NCBI RefSeq assembly: GCF_050624435.1
Contig: NC_134542.1
Coordinates: forward strand, 112,699,677-112,763,676
Origin: Tenrec ecaudatus
Lineage: Eukaryota > Chordata > Mammalia > Afrosoricida > Tenrecidae
Direction: 5' to 3'
DNA: 64,000 nt
Shown: positions 20,385 to 31,382 of the stretch, piece after piece
Layout: every line of letters starts with the position of its first letter
Numbering within the stretch: the first letter of the stretch is position 1
Made by a program: the position numbers and the translations under genes
The notes under the pieces: generated by a model
What the model was told of the DNA's origin: nothing
The model's input: only the letters and a program-made list of their open reading frames with translations
Databases searched by the model: none

Positions 20385-22352
20385 AGTAATCAGGGAAGAT
20401 GGAATATATGAAGAAGAATGTGGCATCAGGATTGGAGGAGGCTTATCAAAAACCTGGGATATGCAGGTGATATCAATCTTGATTCTTTAAAGTGAGGACT
20501 TAAAGCATTTGCTGATAAAAATCAAGGACTGCACCCATCAGTATGAATTACAAATCATTGTAAAGAAGACCCAAATCCTCACAACTAGATGAATAGATAA
20601 CATCATGATAATTGGAGAAAAGTTTGAAGTTATCAAGGATATTTTTGATTGCATATGCATTCAATGCTTATGGAAGAAGCAATCAAGAAATCAAACAAGG
20701 CTTTGCATTGGGTAAATCTGCTACACAAGGCCTCTTTTTTAAAAAAATCATTTTATTGGGAGCTCATACAACTTTTATCACAATCAATCTATCCATCCAT
20801 CCATCTATTTTGTCAAGCACATTTGTACATTTGTTGCCATCATCATTTTCAAAACATTTTGTTTCTACTTGAGCCCTTGGTATCAGCTTCTTATATTTCC
20901 CCTCACTCCCTTTTCCTCCTTCCCTCATGAACCTTTGACAATTTATAAATTATTATTATTTTTCATGTCTTGCACTGTCTGATATCTCCATTTACTCCCT
21001 TATCTGTTGTCCATCCCCTTGGGAGGGGGTTATAGGTAGGCCATTGTGATCAGTTTCCCCTTTCTCCCAATACCTTCTCCTTCACCTCCTGGTATGGCTA
21101 CTGTCAATATTGGTCCAAAGGTTTTATCTGTCCTGTATTCCCTGTATTTCCAGCTCTTATCTGTACCCATGTACATGTTCTGGTTTAGCCAGATTGGTAA
21201 GGTAGAATTAGGATAAAATTGATGACAAGGAGGTTGTAGGAGGTCTGGTAGTGCTTGATCAAGGGCAATACAGCTGAGAGGAATTACTGAAACCCAAATG
21301 AAGGCTGAATATGATAGTGGGACAAGAATAGTGTTAAAGGAAATAGAGGAAAGAACTAGGAGGCAAAGGGTATTTATAGAGATCTAAATACAGGCATATA
21401 TAAATATATTTATCTATGATGATGGGGAAATAGATCTATGTACATATATTTATAGGTTTAGTATTAAGGAAGCAGATGGACATTGGGCTTCTATTCAAGT
21501 ACTCCTTCAACATAAGAACACTTTGTTCTAATAATCCTGTATTCTGAGATGCTCACATTCCCGACCCAATTGATGAAGACAAATGGGTGCATAAGCAAAT
21601 GTGAAGAAAGCTGATGGTGCCCACCTATCAAAAGATATAGTGTGTGGGGTCTTAAAGTCCTGAACATAAACAAGCAGCCATCTAGCTGAGAAACAACAAA
21701 GCCCACATGGAGGAAGCACACTAGCCTGTGTGATCATCAGGGATCAGGATCAGGGATCAGATATCAAAGACCCAGAACAAAAAATCATGTCAATGTGAAT
21801 AGGGGCAGAGGGTGGGGGAGTTCGGAGTGGAGGCCCAAAGCCAATCTGTAGGCAACAAGACCTCTTTATAGTGTTGAAAAGTATGAACTAAGGTGCACCT
21901 CACACAGGCAATGGTATTTTCAAGCCCCTCATGTGCATGTGAAATTTGGACAATGAATAAGAAAGAATGAAGAAGAGCCTAAGTATTTGAATAGCCAATA
22001 CTAGTGAAGAATATTGAAAATACCATGCACTGCCAAAAGAAAAACACACAAATCTCTTTTGGAAGAAGTACAGCCAGAGTGATCCTTAGGGACAAGGATG
22101 GCGAGAATTCCTCTCATGCATTTTGGCCATGTTTTCAGAAGAGACCAGTCCTTGGAAAAGTGGAGGAAGTCAGTCAATGAGAGGAAGTAAAAAATAGGAA
22201 GTCAGTCAAAGAGATAGATTGACACAGATAGATTGACATAGATAGGTTTAAACATAAGAACAATTTTGAAGATGGCGTAGGACTGAGCAATGTTTCCTTC
22301 TATTGTCCATAGTTTCTCTATGAGTCAGAATTACAGACAATACCTAGCAACA
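20385..22352 (+). mobile_element. RTE-type LINE, sense, split by an L1
   Basis: Sense RTE from the RT core ('gaagaagaatgtggcatcag') to the 3' tail ('ctctatgagtcagaattaca' near 22320), interrupted at 20738-21854 by an L1. The RTE sequence rejoins at the direct repeat ACAAGRCCTCTTT. Decayed, with a duplicated tract near 22165-22245. Confidence 0.8.
20738..21854 (-). mobile_element. 5'-inverted (twin-primed) L1
   Basis: The left part (20738 to about 21212) is the L1 3' UTR in antisense, beginning at its poly(A) complement. The right part (about 21213-21854) is more upstream 3' UTR in sense, matching 42123-42710. This head-to-head order is the known 5' inversion of L1 insertions. The insertion is flanked by 13-bp repeats ACAAGGCCTCTTT (20725-20737) and ACAAGACCTCTTT (21855-21867). 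No coding sequence. Confidence 0.85.
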
Positions 22353-22365
22353 ATGATTATTCAGC

Positions 22366-22466
22366 AGACTGATAGTCTGCTTCCTTGGAAACACTATGGG
22401 CAGTTCTACTTTGTCTTTACAGGGTCTCTATGAGTTAGAATCCACTATCAACAGAGGTGTTCCATA
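22366..22466 (+). mobile_element. AfroSINE 3' half, sense
   Basis: Contains 'tagtctgcttccttggaaac', 'gggcagttctactttgtctt' and 'gggtctctatgagttagaat', the 3' body of AfroSINE. Confidence 0.75.
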
Positions 22467-22537
22467 GACTGTATAGAGACTCACTAGAAAAATCTTCAAA
22501 ATATTCTCATTGCCAATGTTTATCTTGAAATTATATG

Positions 22538-22800
22538 AGGGTAAATCAAAAAGTATTACTATAAAATTACTGAAATCTTTTAAAAACAAACAAACAAAAA
22601 ATCAATAGGTGAATCTATTGTTTTTCCATATATCCTCCCTCTGGTTCTATATACTTCTGAGAGCATTGTCTCCATCTCTGTCCCCTTCCCCAATGAATGA
22701 AGTGTGCTTTGTCTTATGCTAAGACAAACCATAGTTCTGGCCTCCTCAAGGGCCTAAGGTTAAGTCCATTATAAGTGTTCTTAGAGTCTGAAGAATAAAA
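22538..22800 (+). mobile_element. Possible mariner-like fragment
   Basis: The start 'tgagggtaaatcaaaaagta' resembles termini of some mariner families, and the following sequence is not otherwise assigned. I found no matching right terminus and no transposase motif. Confidence 0.25.
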
Positions 22801-22852
22801 AAAGACAAAGAGCAGTAGTGTAGGTGGAGTAAGGAATCTGAAAGGACTTCTT

Positions 22853-22994
22853 TTTTTTAAATCATTTTATTAGGGGCTCATAAAACTCTTATCACAATCC
22901 ATACATACTTCAATGGTGTAAAGCACATCTGTACATTCATTGCCCTCATCATTCTCAAAACATTTGCTCTTCACCTAAGCCCCTGGCATCAGGT
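22853..22994 (-). mobile_element. L1 3' stub with target duplication
   Basis: A 142-base antisense L1 3' end, beginning with a T-run then 'cattttattaggggctcata'. It is flanked by TGAAAGGACTTCTT (22839-22852) and TGAAAGGACCTCTT (22995-23008), a 14-bp duplication with one mismatch. Confidence 0.9.
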
Positions 22995-23008
22995 TGAAAG
23001 GACCTCTT

Positions 23009-23536
23009 AAAGGAAAGCTCTTGCTACCTTGAAGAATAAGGTGTATTGTCATAAACTGTTTCCTCAATATAACTTTCCTGACTTTTCCACACGAATGTAG
23101 TTTTCACTTTTCTTAAACCTTTTTCATTACTTTGAAACATTAAAGAGACAGTTTATAATTTCTAGATTCCACCGTAGATTTGACTAACATTTAAACATAA
23201 ATGGTGTAATGTATCACAGTAATTGATTTAAACAATAGTATCATAATGAATATAAAACACTGCTTGACAAAACTCATATTATGATTAAAGTACATAACAA
23301 ATGAGAAATAAAAAGAAACTCCACTAATCTGTTAGGTGAACCTAAAAAATAAAGGATCTAAAATATATAGTACAATATTTTACTTAACTGCTAGATTTCT
23401 AATGGACATTGGGAATGTGAAAATGATTTACACAATATCATTTCTCTTGTCTGTCATACTGAATGTCCTAAATCAAATACTAAGTCAAAAAAAAGGAAGT
23501 AAGATGACTGTATAGGTAGGAACAAAACCATAGAAT
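23009..23536. other. No feature seen
   Basis: AT-rich and unassigned. Confidence 0.4.
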
Positions 23537-24010
23537 TGTAAGATCTCTCTGGGGCTAGAGTTACACCTCAGTCCTTGGCTCTGCATGAGAAAGAATTCAC
23601 GCCGAAGCCTGGCTCGTGATCCAAGTGAGTTTAATGAGAGTTAGAAGAAGTTTCAGGTTTTACGGGTCACCCATAGAATTCCTCCCGACCATGCAGCCTG
23701 GCTGAGACTGCTCCACGTCAAGCAAAGATCTCTCTCCCAAGTTCTCCTCCAAAAGACCCCCTTCTCCCACTGGACTCCTGCCTTTTCAAGGATTCCATGG
23801 GGAGGCGTGGTGAACGACCCCAGGTCGACCCCATTGGCTGAATTGCAATCACCTGGCCTAGGTGGGCCGATCCAGGTTTAACGACCACCCACCCCCACCG
23901 CAGGAAAACCTAGGCCTTTGAGCATGTGCAGTGCATCGCCCTTTGTTCTCATGCTTGGCTCTCTTGGGCACGCGCCAATGGACATCGCATCCCTGCCTAT
24001 CTGCCTAACA
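23537..24010 (-). mobile_element. Solo LTR (ERV1/gamma-like), antisense
   Basis: A 474-base LTR opening TGTAAGATCTCTCTGGGG and closing CTGCCTAACA on the plus strand, flanked by perfect GAAT repeats (23533-23536, 24011-24014). It is GC-rich in an AT-rich setting. On the minus strand it has a CCAAT box (complement of 'cccattggctgaatt', ~23830) in U3 and an ATTAAA-type signal (complement of 'gagtttaatgagag', ~23626) near its 3' end. A 4-bp duplication fits gammaretrovirus-like class I elements. No internal genes remain. Confidence 0.8.
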
Positions 24011-24089
24011 GAATGTAGGCTATATATGAAACCAAACGGAGTTAGAGACATATTATTAAAGTTATAAATTTAGCATAGTTGTACTTGTC

Positions 24090-24215
24090 GAGTGAAGGGG
24101 GTTACTTGTTGGGCTGCTAACCTCAAGGTCAGGTTGGAACCATCAACAGGGACAATTCCACCCTCTTGCGCAGCGTGACCTTGAGTTGCAATGGATTCCA
24201 TGGCAGTGAGTATTG
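24090..24215 (+). mobile_element. AfroSINE fragment, sense
   Basis: Contains 'tgttgggctgctaacctcaa' from the tRNA-like head and 'gattccatggcagtgag' from the SINE 3' end; the middle is shortened. Confidence 0.65.
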
Positions 24216-24216
24216 T

Positions 24217-24300
24217 TGTTAGGTGCTGTTGAGTACAGTCTGATTCACAGTGACATATGTACAACATAATGAAACACCCACCAACAGGCTTTCATCCTTG
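24217..24300 (-). mobile_element. RTE 3' tail stub, antisense
   Basis: Starts 'ttgttgttaggtgctgttga', the complement of the RTE 3' end, and fades after about 80 bases. It abuts the AfroSINE fragment. Confidence 0.65.
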
Positions 24301-24884
24301 AAACACCAGAGCCCATAACATGTGGACAATTTTGTTCATGTCCACATCTGTAACAATACCTGGAGTATTTCAATATGACTTCTTATGAAACAGCTTTTTA
24401 TTCATTATAGATGACAATTCACAGTGGATGCATGAAAAGTTACCTACTATAATTATGCACAACATTGTAAAGTGCTCAATCTTTGTCCTTATATGCATTT
24501 AGCTTTGACATCCATCCTTAAGGAAGTGGTGAAAACATTTACCCACAGCTGACACAACTACTTCTCTGCTTCTACCAGATAATATAATATGTATATTTAA
24601 TACATTTTCATATTTTTCTATATCTATTTATCTTTCATGTTTATAATATAATATGTATCACTTTTCATTTTTAGTGTCTGCTGATTCATTTCTGAGTGCC
24701 ACACATTTCTTATTCATAGTGTTGCTAACTAGATCTTACTTTTTGGTATGAAAGTCCTTATGAACCTTTCAAACAGTCTCTAAGTATGATAAAAGTTCTC
24801 TTGAAAATATTAAGAGATTTCTATGAAGACTTTGCCTTCTCTATAATTTTGCAATAAACTGGCTGCTAATAGTGTTCTTGCACC
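24301..24884. other. No feature seen
   Basis: AT-rich and unassigned. Confidence 0.4.
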
Positions 24885-25070
24885 CTACGTGTGCAAAATA
24901 ATTAACACACTCAGCTGCTAACCGAAGGGTCAGAGGTCTGAGTATACACAGAGAAGCTTCAGAAAGAGCCGAGAGATCAGCTTCAGAAAGATCAGTTTTG
25001 TAAGTAATTGACAGACTCAAGGGGTCACGGTGAGTTGGAATTAGCATGATGGCAATTTCTAATAATTGCT
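24885..25070 (+). mobile_element. AfroSINE, sense, old
   Basis: Head block 'actcagctgctaaccgaagg', a short internal duplication of 'agcttcagaaagag', and tail 'gagttggaattagcatgatg'. Strongly diverged. Confidence 0.6.
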
Positions 25071-25344
25071 AATAAATTAATTCCAGCAACTGGTGACTGC
25101 TGGTTTCATAATGAATCTGACAGATGGTTAAATTATATTTGACTGATTAGGAATGGACTCAACTGGTGAGGAAACCTAAAGTAAGGTGTTCCAAATGAGT
25201 TAGTGAATCCGGAGAGCCAGGTTCACATTTCTGCTAGCCCTTCACCCATTGTGGAAAGATAGCAAGCTTAGAGTGGATCTGGAAAGGAAATGGTTTGAAA
25301 CATTTCTTGGATGTAGGGTTGGCAGACTTGCTGTCAGAGGCCAC

Positions 25345-25655
25345 TGAGTTGGCTCCACCTTGTCGTGACCTTGTGTGTGAGAGAACAAAATGTTGCCGAG
25401 TGTGTCTCGTCTTTGTGATCATTACCGTGTTTGAGGTCATTGCTGTGACTGTCCTGTCAATCATCTCATTGAGTTTTCTCCTCTTTTCTCACGGAGCCTC
25501 TGCCTTGGCAAATGTCATTTTCCAGAGAACGGTCTTTCCTGATGAGGTGTCCAAAGTAAGTGAACCGAAGTCTTGCCATTCATGCTTCAAAGAGCATCCT
25601 GCTTGCATTTCTTCTAAGACTGCTTTTCTAAGTCTCACTGCATGGAAGCACACAA
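25345..25655 (-). mobile_element. RTE 3' part, antisense, old
   Basis: Follows the RTE 3' part block by block: 'ccactgagttggctccacct', 'tgtcaatcatctcattgag', 'aggtgtccaaagtaagtgaa' and 'ttgcatttcttctaagactg'. Highly diverged; the 5' remainder is absent. Confidence 0.65.
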
Positions 25656-25679
25656 ATAGCGGGTAGAGCATTCTAACAT

Positions 25680-26130
25680 GGAGATGGTGCGTTTTTCCAG
25701 TCCACTGGATATGGAAGAATGAGCCATCTCCTAAACAGAGAGAGAATCCCATGACCATCAAGAAAGATGATCTACCAGCAAAGCATGTGTCTGAAGTGGC
25801 AGAGGCAGCAGAGGCATAGCACTGAGATCATAAGACAGAGCAGAGTGGCAGACAGACTTCCTAGCTCAAAGAGGCAGAGATCAATGGACCAGGTGGCTGA
25901 GAGGCTGAGGACCAGAGAGGCATTCTTGTCATCATGGCTGAGAAGAAGCATTACTGACAGAAAAACTATTTTATTATCGTTTAGCTTCCCTAATAAACCC
26001 TAATAGTTTGAATATTGTCGATGAGTACTGCGTGGCCATTGTAATGAATTGCCAGAGAGAAGTGTAGAGTAGTGTGGGGTGAATGATTAGTGTCATAATA
26101 AAGGCTGGAGACATGATTGTAGTGTTCAGC
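25680..26130 (+). mobile_element. LTR-like repeat, family C
   Basis: Shares with 31383-31770 and 33560-34100 a 3' layout: AATAAAC (~25990), 'gaatattgtc', 'tgcgtggccattgtaatgaa', then a purine-rich tail. The position of the polyadenylation signal suggests an ERVL-like LTR. No clean ends or duplication found; the class is inference. Confidence 0.45.
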
Positions 26131-26135
26131 ATTGC

Positions 26136-26676
26136 TGTGATAGGTAGGTTTATTTTGCCAACCTGGCCCATGAACACGTGGGATTAATTGAAGGGCGGAA
26201 AGATACATGGCTCCGTGAGCCTCACCTTTCTTGTCTCTCGCTCTTTGATCATCGGACCAGTGTGCGGCTGCCTTCACTTGTTCTCAGCCAAACTGCCTGT
26301 GGGACACCTAAGCCGAGGACTGTGTTGCTGTAATTTGAGGTTCCTTCAAGACCTGCTTTACCACTTGATCTAGGAGCTGTCAGACCCCGTCATCTGGCTG
26401 AGTGTTGGTGACGTGCCTTGCTGCTTGCTGCCTGTGGCCGGATTGCCTGAATTGCTGTTCAGCGGACTCAACTGTCTGCTTCCTTAACTTGCACCCGGTG
26501 GCCCTCAAGACTTGAAGGAGTGCCAGCTGTCTCATGGAAGTGAGTTGCACTGAGCCATTTGTACTGCTCTATAATTAGCTGTTTATTTCTAATGTTATCT
26601 ATCTATCAATCATGTATCTAACTATGTACAAAATCATATGTCCTGTTTGTATTTCTCTAGGGACCTCTGTCTAGCA
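26136..26676 (+). mobile_element. Solo LTR, family A, sense
   Basis: A 541-base element with TGTGATAGGTAGGTTTATT at the left and 'ctagggacctctgtctagca' at the right. It is the reverse complement of the copies at 3658 and 12432 over most of its length. TG...CA ends are present; I could not identify a matching 5-bp duplication. Confidence 0.65.
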
Positions 26677-28559
26677 TAGTTGTGCTAAAGTGAAGTTGGA
26701 CTCTCCTTCCCACTGAAGGTGGAGGAGGTCAGATATGGTCCCCATGCATTTCCTCAGAACAGAACATTTTTTTCTATTCTGCTCCCTGCCTGTACCATAA
26801 AATGACAATATCAGTAATACCGGTAGCTGCTGAAGGAGGAGGAGGAGGAAGAGGAGGTGGAGAGGGAAGGAGAAGAAGGTACATAAGGAAGACCTAAAAA
26901 GTTTCCATATTCCTTCCCACAAGGAGCTTGGGATTGGGAGTGATTAAGAGGTCTTACTTTTGAAAGAAGATTGAAATATGAATATTTACATTAGAATCAG
27001 GTTTTCTAATGACTTAATTCATTTTGTCTAAAGGATTTCCATGAATGAGTAAGTATCTAGAACAGGCACAAACCTTAACAGAATTTTCTAATAACAGAGG
27101 ATAAATCCTACCCAACTAACTAAACAGTGGGGCCAACAATTCAGGGAGTTGGATTATGCACTATAAAAAGTGTTTATTCAAAGTGCTTATGATTCTTGCT
27201 GTTGCTATTAATCAGCAAGTAGCTCCTGCTGAAGTTTTCTTGACCGTGTAGCTTTCTTATCTCCAAAGAGTGTTCTGTTGCCATACAATTAATTACTTTT
27301 AATGGCCTTTCCAGCTATGGTCTTGTAACTCCACAAAACATATGACCGGTCCACTGTCGTGCAGGAATGGTGGATTTACTATGTAAATAGTGGCTTGAAA
27401 ATCCACTCAGTCGGATTGAGTCCATTGAGGTTCAGGTATGGGATGGATTGATCTTGTCATCCTGATAGGCTTCAAGGAGATCCAACCATCCAGAGGTTGG
27501 GGGTGGGTGGACTTCACTACCATTAAAGTGAACCTGGACTTGAGTATGTCCTTTAAACATGGGATCTCTATCTCAGAGAGAGCTGTCACATTGAAAGTGG
27601 AGAGAGGCAACTGGAGTGGGTTTGCTGAACTACATGGTGAGCATTGAACATCTTCAGGCAGGAGTCTTGCCAGCTGAGCTAGGTGTCTCTGGACAAGCCC
27701 AGATAGCTCAAAGGAACTATAACACTGCCATGCCGAGCAAGGGCAGAGGTATCCTGAGTGTGCCCCACACAGGGACTGCATTACCTCTCCCCAAGGCCAT
27801 GTGGCCCAAACCACCTGAAGCCATGGGTGCTGCAGGCCCAGGAAGCATGACAGCCTGGGTATGCAGTGCTAGCCAGACACAGCGGTGGCCTGAAGACAGC
27901 AACTGACTTGAATGAAGCATGGCATGCCAGCTGATTGACAGGAATGGACATGGAGGCTGTGGAGGAGGGGTAAGCAGTTTCTCTCTGAGAATCCATTACT
28001 ACTGTTTGCGGACATTGGGTAAAAGTCTCTTGTATGTAGCTCAATCACAGATGAATGAAGCACTCACTGGGTGGTTGAAGCCGCTAATTTTGCCACCTAG
28101 CAGTTGGCCTTGAAGGTTGAGGGTCAGTCTGCAAATGCTATGCAGATAGACAGGAATACACTTACGTTTTGTATTCTGTGGTGCCAAGAAATGGAGACAA
28201 TGGGAATATATTCTGCTCTCTTTCTGATTGAGAGATTAAACAAACATCCTAATTTGTGTGTGAGCCCAAACCATTATTTTCTCCTCCAGTTATTGCCCAA
28301 TGCTATAAAATATGCTCTCTACTTGCAGCAGAAGAGTATTTTTAAGTTGAACACTGGCCTTTCCAAGCCACTGCTACTGGAAAACTATCTGGGGAAATAC
28401 CAAATGTATCAGGGAAATTATCTTTCCTTGTCAAGACGTTGTGAAACAAAAGCCCCTCTTAAAACAAGGGGCGTGTTTAAGGGCATCATTTGCTCTTTTA
28501 TCAGATTAATCAATTTTCTAAAGGGAATATTTGGAGTGCCGCATATCTTAACACACGTG
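26677..28559. other. Unassigned region, no gene supported
   Basis: Longest stretch without a recognised repeat in the middle of the window. 27400-28100 is relatively GC-rich and may be an unrecognised LTR. An open frame of 163 codons at 28104-28595 has no motif I recognise, no exon-like borders, and runs into the family D repeat, so I do not call it a gene. 26830-26880 is purine-rich (GGA/GAG). Confidence 0.4.
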
Positions 28560-28960
28560 ACCACGAAATCTTTTTGTTTGAGAGCACCACTCTAAGAACA
28601 TTCCAGAATGAAAGTTTCAAAGACAGTGTTCTTGAAAATCCTGATTTAGCGTTTCAGATGCACCAACTGTTGACAAACTCAACTCCTTATTCTGGAGATC
28701 TATGAAAACACTTTTCTCTAAGGGTGGACTTCTCACCGCTTCATCAAGTTCATCTCAGGGTGCTAGTTAAAAGTGAAAATTACTGGGATATGGTCTGGGC
28801 CTCTGAATTTTGGAATTTCCCACGTGAGAATCTTAAAAAAATTTTTTATTGTGATTTGGGTGAAAATTTCCAGAACAAATTAGTTTTGCATTCAACTGTT
28901 GATACTCAATTTGTTCCAGACATTGATTCTAGTCCCTATAATGTGAGAGCACTTTCCCCA
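28560..28960 (+). repeat. Interspersed repeat, family D, sense
   Basis: Matches, in opposite orientation, 31005-31375: 'actctaagaacattccagaa', 'ttcttgaaaatcctgattta', 'catctcagggtgctagtta' and 'ttgtgatttgggtgaaaatt'. Its last ~150 bases recur at 55095-55230. Probably the 3' part of an unrecognised transposable element. Confidence 0.65.
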
Positions 28961-29528
28961 CTTCTTCCCTGATTTTACTTGGCTCCATTTGTCCTTCATT
29001 CCTTTCGGTTCCTGACACCCATGCTTTCTTCCTGGGTAAGTGCTACCCTTTACTCTCCCTTGGTTGACTCTTCTGAAGAGGGCCTAGCTCCCCGCTCTGA
29101 TTGTTCCCCTGATTAGTTAGCTGAAGGCTGAGCTACAGGGCTGAGTTCAGTTCTGGGTTAGCTGAGTTCAGTTCTGTTAGCTCCGTGATTTTTCTGTAGC
29201 CTCTCACATTCCATTTTCAGCACAGATTAGATATGGAGATCAATACTGTTGACTATGGATAGTATAATGAAATCTGGTTTTGAAATATGTTATTCAAATA
29301 TATCGCAAAATCTTCCTCATTAGGGAGACAGGCTATTCCAGAAGAGAGCTACGGACTTTTTAATGTCGAGGTGGAAGCTGACAAAGCAGGCGGTTTGAGG
29401 AGTAGACCTATACATGTTGCGTCAGGTCTGGAAATAGTTAATTGACAAGAGAGGGAGCAAAGCAAAAAGAAGCTAAGTGGGAAAGAACCAATTTATTTAT
29501 AGAAATCAATCTAATTATAGGTTAGTTC
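28961..29528. other. No gene; short local duplication
   Basis: Unassigned except for two adjacent copies of 'gctgagttcagttctg' near 29140-29180. Confidence 0.45.
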
Positions 29529-29705
29529 AGTGGTTTTCAAGTGTGAGAGTGCAACGCAATCACCTGGGAAGCGTGTTAACACGGATCACTGTTGCTCCCC
29601 TGCGGGGTTTCTGATATAGCCGATCTGGGGTGGAGCCTGGAGACTGGCATTTCTGACAAGTTCCCGGGTGATGCTGATGTTGCTGGCCAAGGGACTACAC
29701 TTCAT
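29529..29705 (+). mobile_element. MER5A-type hAT-Charlie element
   Basis: Starts CAGTGGTTTTCAA and follows MER5A: 'cgcaatcacctgggaagcgt', 'gtttctgatatagccgatct', 'ggcatttctgacaagttccc', 'gggtgatgctgatgttgctg'. The right terminus is lost. An old non-autonomous eutherian element. Confidence 0.85.
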
Positions 29706-29956
29706 ATGTGTTAACAAATACACAGATGCGCTTTATGCCTCTTCCCCAAAGGAATGTAAAAATATCTCTAAGTGAAAGATAAAAATGTGTGCAAGCAGTA
29801 TCCCTGAACAATTGACAATCAAAAACACAGTTTCTTTAAGGTGTCATCTTGAATAAGGGCTCAATTAAGAAATGAATCTAATGCAGAACACTACCAGGAT
29901 GAGATTTTGGCTATCAGAAGGACCAGGAGTAGATTACTCATTTGTTTTTGAGGTTG

Positions 29957-30226
29957 TAAAAACTATGTAGAACTGTTGACTACAGATTAGTAAGCAACAC
30001 AAGTGAATCCTTGCTTATTTTGCTTACTGGGTACTCCATCTCTTTCAGATACTGTAAACTGAAAACAAGCTTTGATCCTGTAGAAAAACACTGGATTTAG
30101 AAGAGAGACAGACACCTTGAAGTAGAATTCTGGATGTAGTGAAACATGTGGAATTGTTCACTACAGATTGGTAACTGAACACAAGTCAGCCTGTGTTTAC
30201 CTTACTTATTGGGTAACCTGACATTA
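29957..30226 (+). repeat. Diverged local direct duplication
   Basis: Two ~80-base blocks, 29957-30040 and 30141-30226. Shared strings include 'actacagatt', 'acacaagt' and 'ttactgggta' against 'ttattgggta', with about three quarters identity by eye. The surrounding 29706-30305 shows no other feature. Confidence 0.5.
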
Positions 30227-30305
30227 ACAAAGAAATACTTAGCAATTGGTAGAAGAGTAACAGAGTGATTTTAAAATAGAATGAAACATGATTTAAAGTG
30301 ACAAT

Positions 30306-30785
30306 AATTAGTGTTCGGATGCCATTGTGGATTACAAATTGAATTGCTAACCATAAGGTGTGTGGTTCAGACCCACTCTGCAGGAGAAAGATGAGGCTCT
30401 ATACTAGTAGTGAGTTTGGATTATTCTTGGTGGGGGCAGGGGAGGGGGACACAGGGATTGGTAACACTGTCAAGTATGTATTGAACTGCTGACTACAATG
30501 TCAATGGTTTGAACCCATAGGAGTACAGATTTACAGCCTGAGAAATCCTATGTAGGGTTACTTTAAGTCAAAATCTTTCATAGCAAAATGTGGGTTGTAA
30601 GTTTGGAATCAAATGATTAAGTGTTCAGCCACTAACTATCAGAGCGGCAGTTCTCAGGCAGCAGTTTAGAAAGTTGAGGCAGTTTGCATCCCTATAGATG
30701 ACAATTTAGGAACACCGTGGGGAAGTCCTACTCTGTTCTATATGGAGGGTGCGTTGCATTTAACTCAATGGCAATGGTTTTTGAA
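30306..30785 (+). mobile_element. Three clustered AfroSINE fragments, sense
   Basis: Three consecutive same-strand AfroSINE remnants at about 30308-30405, 30460-30605 and 30613-30782. Heads read 'attgctaaccataaggtgtg', 'aactgctgactacaatgtca' and 'cagccactaactatcagagc'. The last keeps the 'aactcaatggcaatgg' tail. All are old. Confidence 0.6.
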
Positions 30786-31004
30786 AAAATCTTACATAAG
30801 TGCTTATAGTAATAAGAAATGAAAAGTGTATATTTGAATACTTTCAGAATATTAACCAAAACATTTGAATGCACATTTTAGTCAATCTGAGGATTACATT
30901 CTTGGAGAATGTATCACATAGATTTGTGTTTTGTCTCAAACAGCAATCAATGGCATGTAACAAATTGTATAAGTAATTGAATGGATAACTATTTTTCCCA
31001 TTAA

Positions 31005-31375
31005 ATTTTCACCCAAAGCACAATAAAAGTTTTTAAAAATAATAATCTAACTGGAAATCCCCAAATTCTGATTTCTCAGATTCTGCCCCAAAGTGGTTTC
31101 AGTCCAGCAGGCCTGGGGCATAGTTCAGGAGTTTGTATTTTTAAGTAGTACCCTGAGATGATCCTGATGAAATAGCAAGAAGTCCACATTTGGGAGTAAC
31201 TATTTTCATCATTCTCAGGAATAAAAATTTTAAGTGTTATTAATAGTTGGTGAAATTGAAATGCTAGGTCAAGATTTTCAAGAATGTTTTCTTTGGAACA
31301 TTCATTTGGCATGTTCTTAGATGGGTGCTTCCAAAATGAAAGCCTGTGGACAAATATTTTAACAAAATGCTGCAC
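31005..31375 (-). repeat. Interspersed repeat, family D, antisense
   Basis: Reverse complement of 28560-28960: on the minus strand it reads 'catctaagaacatgccaaat', 'attcttgaaaatcttgacct' and 'catctcagggtactact'. With the first copy it forms an inverted pair about 2.1 kb apart. Confidence 0.65.
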
Positions 31376-31382
31376 TCTGAAT

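Noticed and set aside
26821-26885. GGA/GAG-rich stretch as a coding Glu/Gly repeat
   Set aside because: Short, no conserved frame, within unassigned noncoding sequence.
28104-28595. Open frame of 163 codons
   Set aside because: No recognised motif, no exon borders, and it runs into the family D repeat.
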